The notes: generated by a model not told the origin, from the sequence alone. A stretch of DNA of 64,000 nt from Rubrivivax albus (GCF_004016515.1 NZ_SACT01000003.1:62001-126000); one strand, 5' to 3'. Positions 18,920 to 41,528 are shown, counted from the stretch's first letter. Numbers and translations are program-made.

Positions 18920-18930
18920 GGTCTACGGCC

Positions 18931-19761
18931 TCACTTCCTGCTCTTGCGACGCGAGACGATCATGGTCTGCGTGCGCTTGTTGCTCCGCGTGCGGAAGCCC
19001 TTGGTCAGGGTGTTCCACGGCGAGACCTGCGGCATGCCCTCGCCGGTGCGGCCTTCACCACCACCGTGCGGGTGATCCACCGGGTTCATCGCCACGCCGC
19101 GGACGGTCGGGCGGATGCCCTTCCAGCGGATCGCACCGGCCTTGCCGTACTGGCGCAGGTTGTGCTCCTCGTTGGAAACCTCGCCGATGGTGGCGCGGCA
19201 GTCGATGTGGATCTTGCGCACCTCGCCCGAACGCAGGCGGACCTGCGCGTAGACGCTCTCGCGCGCCATCAGCGTGACCGACGTGCCGGCCGAACGCGCG
19301 ATCTGCGCACCCTTGCCCGGCAGCATCTCCACGCAGTGGATCGTCGAGCCCACGGGGATGTTGCGGATCGGCAGCGTGTTGCCGGCCTTGATCGGCGCTT
19401 CGGAACCCGACAGCAGCGTCGCACCCACCTCGACGCCGCGCGGCGCGATGATGTAGCGGCGCTCGCCGTCGGCGTAGCACAGCAGCGCGATGTGGGCGGT
19501 GCGGTTGGGATCGTACTCGATGCGCTCGACCTTGGCCGGGATGCCGTCCTTGTTGCGCCTGAAGTCGACGACGCGGTAGTGGTGCTTGTGGCCACCACCC
19601 TTGTGACGCATCGTGATGTGGCCGTTGTTGTTGCGGCCCGACTTCTGCTTCTGCGGCTCCAGCAGCGAGGCTTCCGGCGCACCCTTGTGCAGATGCTTGT
19701 GCACCACCTTCACCACGGCACGGCGGCCGGGCGACGTGGGCTTGACCTTGATGACAGCCAT
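18931..19761 (-). CDS. rplB: Large-subunit ribosomal protein L2
   Basis: 276 residues starting [19 protein letters not shown], with [20 protein letters not shown] near 220-240 that holds the conserved His important for peptidyl transfer. It is a core subunit-association protein. It overlaps the rplW stop by one base. Confidence 0.98.
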   Translation of the reverse strand: MAVIKVKPTSPGRRAVVKVVHKHLHKGAPEASLLEPQKQKSGRNNNGHITMRHKGGGHKHHYRVVDFRRNKDGIPAKVERIEYDPNRTAHIALLCYADGERRYIIAPRGVEVGATLLSGSEAPIKAGNTLPIRNIPVGSTIHCVEMLPGKGAQIARSAGTSVTLMARESVYAQVRLRSGEVRKIHIDCRATIGEVSNEEHNLRQYGKAGAIRWKGIRPTVRGVAMNPVDHPHGGGEGRTGEGMPQVSPWNTLTKGFRTRSNKRTQTMIVSRRKSRK

Positions 19762-20078
19762 TACGCGGCCTCCCCGGAGAAGTTGAGCTCCTGGCCCGGC
19801 TTCAGCGCGACGAACGCCTTCTTGACGTGGTCGCGACGGCCGACACGGCCACCGAAGCGCTTGACCTTGCCCTTCTGGTTCGCGGTCTGGACCGAAGCCA
19901 CCTCGACCTTGAACATCAGCTCGACGGCCGCCTTGATCTGCGGCTTGGTCGCGCTGCGCAGGACCTTGAACATCACCTGGTTGTTCTTCTCACCGACGCG
20001 CGTGGCCTTCTCCGAGATGATCGGGGCGACGAGCACGGTGGCCAGGTAGCCTTCGTCGAATTTCTGCGTCGCGCTCAT
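19761..20078 (-). CDS. rplW: Large-subunit ribosomal protein L23
   Basis: 105 residues starting [19 protein letters not shown] at 20078. A long open frame extends upstream through rplD in another reading and is not coding. It holds the SEKATR and [11 protein letters not shown] blocks. L23 docks trigger factor and SRP at the tunnel exit. The start overlaps rplD's stop (ATGA). Confidence 0.96.
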   Translation of the reverse strand: MSATQKFDEGYLATVLVAPIISEKATRVGEKNNQVMFKVLRSATKPQIKAAVELMFKVEVASVQTANQKGKVKRFGGRVGRRDHVKKAFVALKPGQELNFSGEAA

Positions 20079-20710
20079 GCGAACATCTCCTTGAGCTGCT
20101 CGATCGCACCCTTGGTCACCAGCACCTTCTTGTAGAAGACCAGCGACAGCGGATCGGCGTAACGCGGCTCGATGACCAGCACGTTGGCCAGGTTGCGCGA
20201 GGCCAGCGCCAGGTTCTCGTCGACCTGGTCGGCGATCACGAGCACCGAGTTGCCGTTGTCCGTGCCCAGGCCCATGGCCTTGAACTTGGCGGCCAGCAGC
20301 TTGGTCTTCGGCGCCTCGATGGCGATCGACTCGACCACGGCCAGGCGGCCGTCGCGAGCCAGCTGCGACAGGATGGACGCCATCCCGGCGCGGTACATCT
20401 TCTTGTTGACCTTGTGCGAGAAGTTCTCGTCCGGCAGGTTCGGGAAGGTGCGACCACCCCCACGCCACAGCGGCGACGAGGTCATGCCGGCGCGCGCGCG
20501 GCCGGTGCCCTTCTGGCGGAACGGCTTCTTCGTCGAGTGCTTGACCTCGGCGCGCGTCAGCTGGGCGCGCGTGCCCTGGCGGGCATTCGCCTGGTAGGCG
20601 ACGACGATCTGATGGACCAGCGCCTCGTTGTAGTCGCGCGCGAACACGGTGTCCGGTGCGTCGACCTTGGCCGAAGCCTGGCCTTGTTCGTTCAGGAGCT
20701 CGAGTTGCAT
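20075..20710 (-). CDS. rplD: Large-subunit ribosomal protein L4
   Basis: 211 residues from the ATG at 20710 ([11 protein letters not shown]); a GTG directly before it could add one residue. The tunnel loop [17 protein letters not shown] is intact. In E. coli L4 also represses the S10 operon by acting on its leader; here rpsJ is joined to tuf, so any such control would have to act elsewhere, for example at the hairpin before rplC. It overlaps rplC (TGATG). Confidence 0.96.
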   Translation of the reverse strand: MQLELLNEQGQASAKVDAPDTVFARDYNEALVHQIVVAYQANARQGTRAQLTRAEVKHSTKKPFRQKGTGRARAGMTSSPLWRGGGRTFPNLPDENFSHKVNKKMYRAGMASILSQLARDGRLAVVESIAIEAPKTKLLAAKFKAMGLGTDNGNSVLVIADQVDENLALASRNLANVLVIEPRYADPLSLVFYKKVLVTKGAIEQLKEMFA

Positions 20711-21381
20711 CACTGGGCTCCCTTCTTGGCCTTGACCTTGACGGCCGGGCGCACGACCACGTGGCCGTTCTTCGCCCCCGGCACGGCGCCGCGCACCAGC
20801 AGCAGCGAACGCGCCTCGTCCACACGGACGATGTCGAGGTTCTGGGTGGTGACGGTCTCGTCGCCCATGTGGCCGGACATCTTCTTGCCCGGGAACACGC
20901 GGCCCGGGTCCTGCGCCATCGAGATCGAGCCCGGCACGTTGTGCGAACGGCTGTTGCCGTGCGACGCGCGCTGCGAGCCGAAGTTGTGGCGCTTGATGGT
21001 GCCGGTGAAGCCCTTGCCGATCGAGGTGCCCTGCACGTCGACCTTCTCGCCGGCGGCGAACAGGGTGGCGGGGATGGCGGCGCCGGGCGCGTACTTGGCG
21101 GCCGTCTCGGCGTCGACGCGGAATTCCTTCAGCATCTCCGCAGGCTCGACACCGGCCTTGGCCAGGTGGCCCGACTCGGGCTTGGTCAGCCGCGAGGCCT
21201 TGCGGGTGCCGTAGGCGACCTGCAGGGCGCTGTAGCCATCGGTGGCTTCGGTCTTGACCTGGGCGACGCGGTTGTTGGACACATCCAGCACGGTCACCGG
21301 GATGGCATCGCCATCGTCGGTGAACAGGCGCATCATGCCCACCTTGCGGCCCAGCAATCCGAGACGATTGCTCAGACTCAT
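20710..21381 (-). CDS. rplC: Large-subunit ribosomal protein L3
   Basis: 223 residues starting [20 protein letters not shown] at 21381 with GAAGAACC upstream; the open frame before it covers a hairpin and is not coding. The loop [20 protein letters not shown] near the peptidyl-transferase centre holds the Gln methylated by PrmB in E. coli. A 153-base gap with a strong hairpin separates it from rpsJ. Confidence 0.96.
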   Translation of the reverse strand: MSLSNRLGLLGRKVGMMRLFTDDGDAIPVTVLDVSNNRVAQVKTEATDGYSALQVAYGTRKASRLTKPESGHLAKAGVEPAEMLKEFRVDAETAAKYAPGAAIPATLFAAGEKVDVQGTSIGKGFTGTIKRHNFGSQRASHGNSRSHNVPGSISMAQDPGRVFPGKKMSGHMGDETVTTQNLDIVRVDEARSLLLVRGAVPGAKNGHVVVRPAVKVKAKKGAQ

Positions 21382-21466
21382 GGTTCTTCTCCGTCCCCGG
21401 CGGAGCCGATCCGCGGGGCTGGGTTTACACGACTCCGGAACGATTGCCGGAGCTGACTTTTTTGCC

Positions 21467-21502
21467 GCGCGGCTCGCAACCCGTTCGGGCTGCGAGCCGC
21501 GC
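21467..21502 (-). promoter_or_regulatory. 17-base-pair hairpin between rpsJ and rplC
   Basis: GCGCGGCTCGCAACCCG (21467-21483) pairs with CGGGCTGCGAGCCGCGC (21486-21502) across a two-base loop, with one G:U pair in the RNA. In the transcribed (minus) direction it is followed by GGCAAAAAAG, an A-tract, so it is not an intrinsic terminator. It could be an RNase III processing site or a ribosomal-protein binding or attenuation structure. It lies inside the only large gap of the S10 segment. Confidence 0.7.
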
Positions 21503-21534
21503 AAGCGTTCCTGCCTTGCGGCAAGCCCGCCAGT

Positions 21535-21846
21535 TTACTGCAACTTGATCTCGACGTCCACGCCTGCCGGCAGGTCCAGCTTCATCAGCGCGTCGACGGT
21601 CTTGTCGGTCGGGTCGACGATGTCCATCAGGCGCTGGTGGGTGCGGATCTCGAACTGGTCGCGGCTGGTCTTGTTGACGTGCGGCGAACGCAGGATGTCG
21701 AACCGCTGCATGCGCGTGGGCAGCGGCACCGGGCCACGCACGATGGCGCCGGTGCGCTTGGCGGTCTCGACGATCTCGAGTGCCGACTGGTCGATCAGCT
21801 TGTAGTCGAACGCCTTCAGGCGGATGCGGATCTTCTGCTTGGACAT
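21535..21846 (-). CDS. rpsJ: Small-subunit ribosomal protein S10
   Basis: 103 residues starting [19 protein letters not shown], ending [11 protein letters not shown]10 is also NusE and joins NusB in antitermination. The ATG at 21846 is only 10 bases after the tuf stop, so str and S10 segments are continuous here. Confidence 0.97.
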   Translation of the reverse strand: MSKQKIRIRLKAFDYKLIDQSALEIVETAKRTGAIVRGPVPLPTRMQRFDILRSPHVNKTSRDQFEIRTHQRLMDIVDPTDKTVDALMKLDLPAGVDVEIKLQ

Positions 21847-21856
21847 GATCCGGCCC

Positions 21857-23047
<1,191 letters not shown>

Positions 23048-23164
23048 TTCTGTTGCCTCGTCAAAGAGCGTTGCCGGTGGATCGGTTTAAGGTCTCCCGG
23101 CGCCGGGGGTCCGCCTGCCACCGGCAGCAGGCGGTCCAGACACCGGAAGACCGATGCGTGTTGC

Positions 23165-25267
<2,103 letters not shown>

Positions 25268-25287
25268 GATGAATCTCCAAATACAGG

Positions 25288-25325
25288 GGCCGCCCCCGGG
25301 TTGGTAGGAACCCGTAGAGGCGGCC
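25288..25325 (-). promoter_or_regulatory. Hairpin between rpsG and fusA
   Basis: GGCCGCC (25288-25294) pairs with GGCGGCC (25319-25325), and inside it CGGGTT pairs with AACCCG. No U-tract follows on the minus strand. It may modulate transcript processing or fusA expression; the function is inferred from position only. Confidence 0.5.
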
Positions 25326-25337
25326 GGAAGCCAGGGT

Positions 25338-25808
25338 TTAGAAGCGGAAGTGCGAGAACGCCTTGTTCGCTTCGGCCATGCGGTGCACTTCGTCGCGCTT
25401 CTTCATCGCGCCGCCGCGGCCTTCGCTTGCCTCCAGCAGTTCGTTGGCCAGGCGTGCGGCCATCGACTTCTCCCCCCGCTTGCGGGCCGATTCCTTCAGC
25501 CAGCGCATGGCCAGGGCCTGCCGGCGGATGGGGCGAACTTCCACGGGAACCTGGTAGTTCGCACCCCCGACGCGGCGGGACTTCACCTCGACCATCGGCT
25601 TGATGTTGTTCAGCGCGATCATGAAGATCTCGAGCGGATCCTTGCCGGTCTTGTTCTCGACCTGCTCCAGCGCACCGTAGATGATGCGCTCGGCGACGGC
25701 CTTCTTGCCCGATTCCATGATGACGTTCATGAACTTGGACAGATCGACGGAGCCGAACTTCGGGTCCGGCAGGATCTCGCGCTTCGGTACTTCGCGACGA
25801 CGTGGCAT
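25338..25808 (-). CDS. rpsG: Small-subunit ribosomal protein S7
   Basis: 156 residues starting [20 protein letters not shown], with [14 protein letters not shown] near 90-103. S7 organises the 30S head and in E. coli represses the str operon by binding between rpsL and rpsG. The gap between them here is 122 bases, roomy enough for such a structure. Confidence 0.97.
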   Translation of the reverse strand: MPRRREVPKREILPDPKFGSVDLSKFMNVIMESGKKAVAERIIYGALEQVENKTGKDPLEIFMIALNNIKPMVEVKSRRVGGANYQVPVEVRPIRRQALAMRWLKESARKRGEKSMAARLANELLEASEGRGGAMKKRDEVHRMAEANKAFSHFRF

Positions 25809-25930
25809 GGGAGTCTTCCTTTTTTCGATTCAGTTGGCGCCACCTTCGCGGCACCTCGAAGGGCCATCCGGACCCTTCACTTACTGCAGCCCGCCGAGAT
25901 CCCCCGGGCCAGGCCGCGACATGGCGTGGT

Positions 25931-26308
25931 TTACGCCTTCTTAGGACGCTTCGCGCCGTACTTGGAACGCGACTGCTTGCGGTCCTTGACGCCCTGCAGG
26001 TCGAGCGAGCCACGCACGATGTGGTAGCGCACGCCCGGCAGGTCCTTGACCCGGCCGCCGCGCACCAGCACCACGCTGTGCTCCTGCAGGTTGTGACCCT
26101 CACCACCGATGTACGAGATGACCTCGAAACCGTTGGTCAGGCGCACCTTGGCGACCTTCCGCAGCGCGGAGTTCGGCTTCTTGGGCGTCGTGGTGTAGAC
26201 GCGGGTGCAGACGCCGCGACGTTGCGGACAGTTCTGCATCGCCGGCGACTTGGACTTCGTGACCTCGACCTGACGGCCGTGGCGCACGAGCTGGTTGATG
26301 GTGGGCAT
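25931..26308 (-). CDS. rpsL: Small-subunit ribosomal protein S12
   Basis: 125 residues starting [16 protein letters not shown] at 26308. The decoding-centre loops [14 protein letters not shown] and [13 protein letters not shown] carry the usual lysines (near 43 and 88), so the sequence is of the streptomycin-sensitive type. It is the first gene of the str segment, with its promoter at 26439-26467. Confidence 0.97.
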   Translation of the reverse strand: MPTINQLVRHGRQVEVTKSKSPAMQNCPQRRGVCTRVYTTTPKKPNSALRKVAKVRLTNGFEVISYIGGEGHNLQEHSVVLVRGGRVKDLPGVRYHIVRGSLDLQGVKDRKQSRSKYGAKRPKKA

Positions 26309-26438
26309 GTTGACTTGTTCCCGTTTGAAGTCAGCTTCTTGGAATCCCGGGAACCCGCCCTCCGGAGCTTCGCTGGTCTGGCGCGCTTCTGGTGCGCGGC
26401 CATGGCAAAGCTCGGCGCAGTTCGCCGAAAAGCCTTCT

Positions 26439-26467
26439 AGTATATTCCGCCCGCGATGAACGGGCAA
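26439..26467 (-). promoter_or_regulatory. Sigma70-type promoter of the rpsL (str) operon
   Basis: On the minus strand TTGCCC (26462-26467) and TATACT (26439-26444) are 17 bases apart. The start point falls near 26432, giving a leader of about 125 bases before rpsL. The -35 box lies inside the first codons of the divergent PIN-domain gene. Confidence 0.75.
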
Positions 26468-26941
26468 GACACCCCTCGCAGCACACCACCCAGCGCGGTG
26501 CTGGACACCAACACCGTGCTGGACATGCTGCTCTTCGACGACTCCGGCGCTGCCGCGCTGGCGCGGGCCGTGCGAGCGCACCAGGTGCGCTGGATCGGCA
26601 CGGCGCGGATGCGCGACGAACTCGCCGGTGTGCTGCAGCGCCCCCGCATGGGCCGCTGGGCGCCGCCCGAGCGCGCGGCAGCGATCCTGGCGTTCGCCGA
26701 CCAGTGCATGGTGGTCGTGCCCGCGCCGGCGGCGACCGACGCGCCGCGCTGTCGCGACGCCGCCGACCAGATCTTCATCGACCTGGCCTGGGCAGATCGA
26801 ACAGAGTGGCTGCTCACTCGCGACAAAGCCTTGTTGAAGCTGGCGCGGGCCGCTCGCGCGCGCGCCGTGCAGGTCTGCTCGCCGGCCGCATGGTCGGCCG
26901 CATGGATGGCCCGAAGCACCGGGGCCGCGCATACGGCGTGA
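26456..26941 (+). CDS. PIN-domain protein, putative toxin-type RNase
   Basis: 161 residues. The PIN acidic set is visible: AVLDTN with Asp17, Glu55 in [10 protein letters not shown], Asp101 and Asp104 in [12 protein letters not shown], and Asp123 in LLTRDKALL. This fits the PIN family annotated as a putative toxin component. No antitoxin gene lies beside it. The ATG at 26456 has no ribosome-binding site, and its first codons hold the -35 box of the rpsL promoter; no better start was found. It ends one base before the stop of the convergent TlpA-like gene. It may be a housekeeping nuclease and not a true toxin. Confidence 0.8.
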   Translation: MNGQDTPRSTPPSAVLDTNTVLDMLLFDDSGAAALARAVRAHQVRWIGTARMRDELAGVLQRPRMGRWAPPERAAAILAFADQCMVVVPAPAATDAPRCRDAADQIFIDLAWADRTEWLLTRDKALLKLARAARARAVQVCSPAAWSAAWMARSTGAAHTA

Positions 26942-26942
26942 T

Positions 26943-27758
26943 TCATGGCCTGATCCGCGCCAGCTGCTCGGCCAGCGTGGCCGAGGACAGTTCACCGATG
27001 CGCCGTGCCACCAGCCGGCCCTGGGCATCGTAGAACAGCGTGGTCGGCAAGCCGGCGGCATCCAGGGCGGCCGTGCTCTGGCCGCGGCGGTCGAGCAGCA
27101 CGTTCTGCAACGCCAGGCCGCGCCCGGCCAGCCAGGCCTGCACCTTCTCCGCCGACTCGCCCTGGTTGACGAAGACCACATGCACGTCGGGATGCTGCTG
27201 CTGCGCCGCCTGCAGCACCGGCATCTCGCGCACGCAGGGCGGGCACCACGTGGCCCAGAGGTTGACCACCGTGGGTCGGCCGACGAAGCCGGTGAGTTCG
27301 ACCTGCGCCCCGTTGTCCAGCGCCTGCAGCGCCAGCGCCGGCATGCGCTGGCCCTCGCCGCGCGCCAGCACCAGGGCCAGCGTGCCGCACAGCCACACCG
27401 CGGTGGCGGCCACCAGGCCCCAACGCAGCGGGCGCCGGGTGGCCGGTTGCCGCGTCATGCGGCTCAGCCCATACAGCCAGGCCGCAGCGAAGCCGACCAC
27501 CGGCTCCCAGCCACCGTCGCGCAGGTCCAGCAGCGTCCAGGGCTGCGCCAGGTAGGCGCCGGCGAACTGCCAGACGAAACCCAGCCGTGCGGCCACGAAG
27601 CCGACCAGAGCGGCCGTTTCCGGTGTGCGGCCCAGGTCCAGGCCCGCGCGCCGGGCCAGCCGCCCGGCCACCCACAGGCCGAACCACGTCGTGGCCAAGG
27701 CCAGCAGCACCGACCACGAGAACACCAGCGGCCCCAGCCGCAATGCATCTGCCGACAT
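26943..27758 (-). CDS. TlpA-like thioredoxin with Lgt-like membrane domain
   Basis: 271 residues from the ATG at 27758 (GAGGGA upstream). Residues 1-130 hold about four hydrophobic segments and start IGP-like ([16 protein letters not shown]), recalling the N-terminus of prolipoprotein diacylglyceryl transferase. Residues 140-271 are a TlpA/ResA thioredoxin fold with the redox motif WCPPC (171-175) and a cis-proline region GLPTTLFYD. It probably reduces disulfides in periplasmic proteins while anchored in the membrane, for example in cytochrome maturation. It follows the rpoC terminator and is convergent with the PIN gene. Confidence 0.85.
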   Translation of the reverse strand: MSADALRLGPLVFSWSVLLALATTWFGLWVAGRLARRAGLDLGRTPETAALVGFVAARLGFVWQFAGAYLAQPWTLLDLRDGGWEPVVGFAAAWLYGLSRMTRQPATRRPLRWGLVAATAVWLCGTLALVLARGEGQRMPALALQALDNGAQVELTGFVGRPTVVNLWATWCPPCVREMPVLQAAQQQHPDVHVVFVNQGESAEKVQAWLAGRGLALQNVLLDRRGQSTAALDAAGLPTTLFYDAQGRLVARRIGELSSATLAEQLARIRP

Positions 27759-27790
27759 CGTCCCTCGTTGCAGCTCAACCGCCGCCCATG

Positions 27791-27823
27791 AAAAAAGGCG
27801 GGCCACCTCGCGGCGCCCGCCTT
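27791..27823 (-). terminator. Intrinsic terminator of the rpoBC operon
   Basis: AAGGCGGGC (27795-27803) pairs with GCCCGCCTT (27815-27823). On the minus strand the stem runs into six U residues (27791-27796). It starts 38 bases after the rpoC stop and is the best intrinsic terminator in the window. Confidence 0.9.
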
Positions 27824-27861
27824 CGCTGGATCCCGGCCGGCGGCCGGGGTTCCACGGTGGC

Positions 27862-32091
<4,230 letters not shown>

Positions 32092-32112
32092 GGTGTCTTC
32101 CTTTTCCCTTCC

Positions 32113-36237
<4,125 letters not shown>

Positions 36238-36415
36238 TGAAATCTCCGTGTCGGAGCCCGCTCTGGCCGTGAACGGACCCTCGTCGGCGACTGGCTGCTC
36301 AGACCTTGCGTCTGAAAGCTTGGTGGCAGGCCACTACCTGCCGCTGGCGGACAACCCCGGCGTTGCACCGGAGTCCGACCAAACCCGTTCCCTGCAGTCG
36401 GATCAGAGAACACTG

Positions 36416-36470
36416 GGAAACCCGGCACGCCGGGTTTCGCGGTGGTCTCGACCGGGGGCACGAGGCCCCC
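36416..36470 (-). promoter_or_regulatory. Attenuator-type hairpins between rplL and rpoB
   Basis: Two stems follow the rplL stop. GGGGGC (36454-36459) pairs with GCCCCC (36465-36470), then GAAACCCGGC (36417-36426) pairs with GCCGGGTTTC (36429-36438). The second is followed on the minus strand by CCAGTGTTCTC, a poor U-tract. In E. coli this gap holds an attenuator and RNase III site that set the ribosomal-protein to polymerase ratio; the same role is inferred here. The rest of the gap to rpoB (36238-36415) shows nothing clear. Confidence 0.6.
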
Positions 36471-36476
36471 GCGAAA

Positions 36477-36851
36477 TCACTTCATTTCCGCCTTGGCGCC
36501 GGCTTCCACCAGCTTCTTCACGGCAGCTTCGGCGTCGGCCTTGGCGATGCCTTCCTTCACGGCCTTGGGCGCGCCGTCGACCATGTCCTTGGCTTCCTTC
36601 AGGCCCAGGCCCGTCAGTTCGCGCACGGCCTTGATGACGGACACCTTGTTGGCGCCGGCTTCCAGCAGCATCACGTTGAACTCGGTCTTCTCTTCTGCGG
36701 CCGGGGCGGCGCCACCGCCACCCGCGGCCGGGGCGGCCATGGCCGCGGCGGACACGCCGAACTTCTCCTCGATGGCCTTGACCAGGTCATTGAGTTCCAT
36801 GACGGTCATGCTGTCCATCGCGGTCAGGAAAGCGTCTTTGTCGAATGCCAT
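36477..36851 (-). CDS. rplL: Large-subunit ribosomal protein L7/L12
   Basis: 124 residues. The N-terminal dimer domain starts [19 protein letters not shown], an Ala/Gly hinge lies at about 38-52, and the C-domain has [20 protein letters not shown], which recruits GTPase factors. It is downstream of rplJ by 51 bases. Confidence 0.97.
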   Translation of the reverse strand: MAFDKDAFLTAMDSMTVMELNDLVKAIEEKFGVSAAAMAAPAAGGGGAAPAAEEKTEFNVMLLEAGANKVSVIKAVRELTGLGLKEAKDMVDGAPKAVKEGIAKADAEAAVKKLVEAGAKAEMK

Positions 36852-36902
36852 TTGATGTACCTACAAATCGATGAATGATTGGGAACGGATGTCGTCTGGG
36901 GC

Positions 36903-37424
36903 TCAGGCTGCGGCTGGGGCTTCGGCTGGCGCCTCGCCTCCACCACGCTGCTCGGCCACCGCTGCCAGCACGCCGGCCATCCGCTGGATGGGCGACTTCA
37001 GCAGGCCGGCGACCTGGGCGATCAGCACCTCGCGGCTCGGGATGGACGCCAGGGCCTTGACGCCCTCCACGTCCAGCGCCTTGCCGGCATAGGCACCTGC
37101 CTTGACGACCAGCTTGTCGTTGGTCTTGGCAAAGTCGGCGATGACCTTCGCCGCCGCCACGGCATCTTCAGAAAAGCCGTAGATCAGCGGCCCGACCATG
37201 GCTTCCGAGACCACCTCGAACGGCGTGCCAGCGACGGCGCGGCGGGCCAGCGTGTTCTTCAGCACATGAAGGTACACGCCCTGCTCGCGCGCCTGCTTGC
37301 GCAGCGCGTCCATGTGGGCCACGGTGAGGCCACGATACTCGGCCAGCGCCAGGGTCTGGGCAGCAGCGGCCTGCGCCGCCACTTCCGTCACCACGGCTGC
37401 CTTCTCGTTGCGATTGAGACTCAA
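36903..37424 (-). CDS. rplJ: Large-subunit ribosomal protein L10
   Basis: 173 residues. The start is TTG at 37424 ([15 protein letters not shown]) with GGAG about 8 bases upstream; no ATG or GTG fits. The C-terminus (about 140-173) is the helix that carries L7/L12 dimers, ending in an Ala-rich tail. In E. coli L10-L12 represses its own messenger; a 209-base leader precedes this gene. Confidence 0.96.
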   Translation of the reverse strand: MSLNRNEKAAVVTEVAAQAAAAQTLALAEYRGLTVAHMDALRKQAREQGVYLHVLKNTLARRAVAGTPFEVVSEAMVGPLIYGFSEDAVAAAKVIADFAKTNDKLVVKAGAYAGKALDVEGVKALASIPSREVLIAQVAGLLKSPIQRMAGVLAAVAEQRGGGEAPAEAPAAA

Positions 37425-37633
37425 GGTCTGCTCCTCACGAATCGTGCTCGGCGGGCGGGCCCGCCTTGCACACGGGTTGCAGCGACCTTCCGTTGCCAGC
37501 TCATCCTGTCGGATGCTCCTTCACGGCGGATCGCCATCTGCGCTGGCCATTAAGGGGAGAGGCGCTCCCCACCAGCGGTCTTCGATGGCCCGTGCCCGGC
37601 GAACCGGACACGCTCCACCAAATCTTCAGTGCC
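37425..37633 (-). promoter_or_regulatory. Probable L10 leader between rplA and rplJ
   Basis: This 209-base gap holds a segment GCTGGTGGGGAGCGCCTCTC on the minus strand whose GGGGAG and CTCCCC halves (about 37553-37574) can pair, followed by further short inverted repeats such as GGCGGGCCCGCC (about 37468-37479). Position and size match the L10-L12 autoregulatory leader of other proteobacteria. I did not fold it and no clear promoter was seen. Confidence 0.5.
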
Positions 37634-38338
37634 TCAGGCCGCAGCCTGCGTCAGCGACGCCATGTCCACGCGGACACCGACGCCCATGGTCGAGGACACG
37701 GCCACCTTGCGCAGGTAGACGCCCTTGCTGCTGGCCGGCTTGGCCTTGTTCAGCGCATCGATCAGGGCGCGCAGGTTGCCGACGAGCTTGTCATCGTCGA
37801 ACGAACGGCGGCCGATCGTGCCGTGGATGATGCCGGCCTTGTCGACGCGGAACTGCACCTGGCCGGCCTTCGCGTTCTTCACCGCGGTGGCCACGTCGGG
37901 CGTCACGGTGCCGACCTTGGGGTTGGGCATCAGGCCGCGCGGGCCGAGGATCTGACCCAGCGTGCCGACCACGCGCATCGTGTCCGGCGAGGCGATCACG
38001 ACGTCGAAGTTGATGTTGCCGGCCTTGACCTCGGCGGCCAGGTCGTCCATGCCGACGATGTCGGCGCCGGCGGCCTTGGCCTCCTCGGCCTTGGCGCCCT
38101 GGGCGAACACCGCCACACGCTTGGTCTTGCCGGTGCCGTTGGGCATCACGACGGCGCCGCGCACGACCTGGTCGGACTTGCGCGCGTCGATGCCGAGCTG
38201 CACCGAGACGTCGATCGACTCGTCGAACTTCGCGGTGGCGCATTCCTTGACGATGGCCAGCGCGTTGTCGATCGGGTACAGCTTGTTGCTGTCCACCTTG
38301 CCCTGCAGGGCCTTCTGCTTCTTCGTGAGCTTGGCCAT
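37634..38338 (-). CDS. rplA: Large-subunit ribosomal protein L1
   Basis: 234 residues starting [16 protein letters not shown], with [20 protein letters not shown] near 126-145. It forms the mobile stalk at the E site and in E. coli represses the rplK-rplA messenger. It follows rplK by 2 bases. Confidence 0.98.
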   Translation of the reverse strand: MAKLTKKQKALQGKVDSNKLYPIDNALAIVKECATAKFDESIDVSVQLGIDARKSDQVVRGAVVMPNGTGKTKRVAVFAQGAKAEEAKAAGADIVGMDDLAAEVKAGNINFDVVIASPDTMRVVGTLGQILGPRGLMPNPKVGTVTPDVATAVKNAKAGQVQFRVDKAGIIHGTIGRRSFDDDKLVGNLRALIDALNKAKPASSKGVYLRKVAVSSTMGVGVRVDMASLTQAAA

Positions 38339-38340
38339 GG

Positions 38341-38772
38341 TCAGACTCCTTCGACGATGATGCCCATCGAACGGGCCGAGCCGGCGATGGTCTTCACGGC
38401 GCGGTCCAGGTCGGCCGCGGTGAGGTCCTTGGTCTTGGTCTTGGCGATCTCCTCGAGCTGCTCGCGCGTGACCTTGCCCACCTTCTCCAGGTGCGGACGG
38501 CCGGAGCCCTTCTCGATCTTCGCGGCCTTCTTCAGCAGCACGGTCGCCGGCGGCGACTTGAGCACGAAGGTGAACGACTTGTCGGCGTAGGCGGTGATCA
38601 CCACCGGCAGCTTCAGGCCGGGTTCGTAGCTCTGCGTCTGGGCGTTGAACGCCTTGCAGAACTCCATGATGTTCAGGCCGCGCTGGCCGAGCGCCGGGCC
38701 GACCGGCGGCGACGGGTTGGCCTTGCCGGCCGGGATCTGCAGCTTGATGAAGCCGACGATCTTCTTTGCCAT
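38341..38772 (-). CDS. rplK: Large-subunit ribosomal protein L11
   Basis: 143 residues starting [20 protein letters not shown], with the proline-rich [14 protein letters not shown] (22-35) where thiostrepton acts. It forms the GTPase-associated stalk base. It follows nusG after a 104-base gap with a hairpin. Confidence 0.98.
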   Translation of the reverse strand: MAKKIVGFIKLQIPAGKANPSPPVGPALGQRGLNIMEFCKAFNAQTQSYEPGLKLPVVITAYADKSFTFVLKSPPATVLLKKAAKIEKGSGRPHLEKVGKVTREQLEEIAKTKTKDLTAADLDRAVKTIAGSARSMGIIVEGV

Positions 38773-38837
38773 GAGTGGCTCCTTGTCGAGTGCTAGCGCC
38801 GGGGTTCAGCCGGCTCCTCGGGGTACAGCCCTGGGGT

Positions 38838-38867
38838 AAAGATCAGACCGGGGCTGGGACGGTCTGA
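38838..38867 (-). terminator. Partial terminator between nusG and rplK
   Basis: TCAGACCG (38843-38850) pairs with CGGTCTGA (38860-38867) around a 9-base loop. On the minus strand UCUUUA follows. It could attenuate readthrough from secE-nusG into rplK or act with an unseen rplK promoter. Confidence 0.5.
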
Positions 38868-38876
38868 CCAGAAAAC

Positions 38877-39473
38877 TCAGACCTTTTCGACCTGACCGAA
38901 ATCCAGCTCCACCGGCGTGGCACGACCGAAGATCGTGACCGACACGCGGACCTTGGACTTCTCGTAGTTGACTTCCTCGACCGCGCCGTTGAAGTCGGTG
39001 AACGGGCCTTCCTTGACGCGGACAAGCTCGCCGACCGTCCATTCCACCTTGGGCTTGGGCTTGTCGACGCCTTCCTGCATCTGGTTGACGATCTTCATCA
39101 CCTCGGCTTCGGAGATCGGGGCCGGGCGATTGCGCGCGCCGCCGACAAAGCCGGTGACCTTGCTGGTGTGCTTGACGAGGTGCCAGGACTCGTCGTCCAT
39201 CTCCATCTCGACCAGCACGTAGCCGGGGAAGAAGCGGCGCTCGGTGACCGACTTCTTGCCATTCTTCAGCTCGACGACTTCCTCGGTGGGCACCAGGATG
39301 CGGCCGAACTTGCTCTGCATGCCGGCACGCTCGATGCGCTCGCGGATGTTGCGCTCCACCGCCTTCTCCATGCCAGAGTAGGCGTGCACGACATACCAGC
39401 GCATGTTGGTCGGCGCGGGCGCAGGCGCCGGGGCCTCAGCACCCGGGGCGGCGGTGTCGGTGATGTCGTTCAT
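38877..39473 (-). CDS. nusG: Transcription factor NusG
   Basis: 198 residues. An Ala/Pro-rich extension of about 22 residues precedes the NGN domain ([19 protein letters not shown] from 24). The KOW domain has [16 protein letters not shown]. It links polymerase to Rho or to the ribosome through S10. It follows secE by 10 bases. Confidence 0.97.
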   Translation of the reverse strand: MNDITDTAAPGAEAPAPAPAPTNMRWYVVHAYSGMEKAVERNIRERIERAGMQSKFGRILVPTEEVVELKNGKKSVTERRFFPGYVLVEMEMDDESWHLVKHTSKVTGFVGGARNRPAPISEAEVMKIVNQMQEGVDKPKPKVEWTVGELVRVKEGPFTDFNGAVEEVNYEKSKVRVSVTIFGRATPVELDFGQVEKV

Positions 39474-39483
39474 GCGGTTTCCT

Positions 39484-39870
39484 TCAGCTGCGCCAGCCCA
39501 GGATCAGGTCGTACAGCACCCAGCTCAGCGTCTTGTCCGTCAGCCACAGGAACAGGGCCATCACGACGACGAAGGCGAACACGTAGGCCGTCATCTGCAG
39601 CGCCTCGTTGCGCGTCGGCCAGACGACCTTGCGCACCTCACGCGCCGAATCGCGGCCGAAGCCGATCAGCTGCTTGCCCGGCTCGGAGACGAAGAACACC
39701 ACCACGGCCGCGATGAGCAGCGCCAGCAGCGCCAGGACGCGCATCCACAGCGGCTGCTGCGCCAGCAGATAAAAGGCCGCCACGCCGCCCACGAGCAGCA
39801 CGACCGACCCGGCCAGCTTGGCCTTGTCAGCAGCGGTGGAAACGGTTTCGACGGGAGCGGGCGTGGACAT
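39484..39870 (-). CDS. secE: Translocase subunit SecE
   Basis: 128 residues with three membrane segments (about 19-37, 43-60 and 93-115) and the conserved cytosolic hinge [17 protein letters not shown]. The three-helix form matches that of E. coli. It lies between the tufB terminator and nusG, so it needs its own promoter or readthrough. Confidence 0.96.
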   Translation of the reverse strand: MSTPAPVETVSTAADKAKLAGSVVLLVGGVAAFYLLAQQPLWMRVLALLALLIAAVVVFFVSEPGKQLIGFGRDSAREVRKVVWPTRNEALQMTAYVFAFVVVMALFLWLTDKTLSWVLYDLILGWRS

Positions 39871-39941
39871 GGGCTGGATGACTCGTGCAAGGCTGCGCGG
39901 GACGGCGCGAGCGGGTTCCGACGATGCCTTGCATCAGGCGC

Positions 39942-39960
39942 AAAACCCGCAAGGCGCGGG
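39942..39960 (-). terminator. Terminator after tufB and tRNA-Trp
   Basis: CCCGC (39946-39950) pairs with GCGGG (39956-39960) around AAGGC, and four U residues follow on the minus strand (39942-39945). It separates the tRNA-tuf transcript from secE-nusG. Confidence 0.65.
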
Positions 39961-40000
39961 CCTGGCGGGCTGGAGGGCCCCCAACGGGCCCGGAATCATT

Positions 40001-40076
40001 TGGCAGGGGCGGAGGGAATCGAACCCCCGACCTTCGGTTTTGGAAACCGGCGCTCTACCAATTGAGCTACACCCCT
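40001..40076 (-). tRNA. tRNA-Trp (CCA)
   Basis: 76 bases with CCA encoded (40001-40003), acceptor AGGGGTG, anticodon CCA in the loop TTCCAAA. It lies 12 bases after the tuf stop, as in the tufB-tRNA-Trp-secE order common in betaproteobacteria. Confidence 0.95.
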
Positions 40077-40088
40077 GCGGCAAACCTC

Positions 40089-41279
<1,191 letters not shown>

Positions 41280-41330
41280 GTCAGCGCTCCTGGCTCGTCA
41301 AGAGTAGAGAAGATGTTGCCGAAAGATCGA

Positions 41331-41405
<75 letters not shown>

Positions 41406-41454
41406 ATCGATACGGGTCTGACGACGCTGCGCATCGGCAAACCGGTATCGAGGC

Positions 41455-41528
41455 TGGAGCGGGAGACGGGAATCGAACCCGCGTCATTAGCTTGGAAGGC
41501 TAAGGTTCTGCCATTGAACTACTCCCGC
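41455..41528 (-). tRNA. tRNA-Gly (TCC)
   Basis: 74 bases with CCA encoded (41455-41457), acceptor GCGGGAG, anticodon TCC in CTTCCAA. Second of the tRNA cluster. Confidence 0.95.

Noticed and set aside
21467-21502. Hairpin as an intrinsic terminator
   Set aside because: An A-tract, not a U-tract, follows in the direction of transcription.
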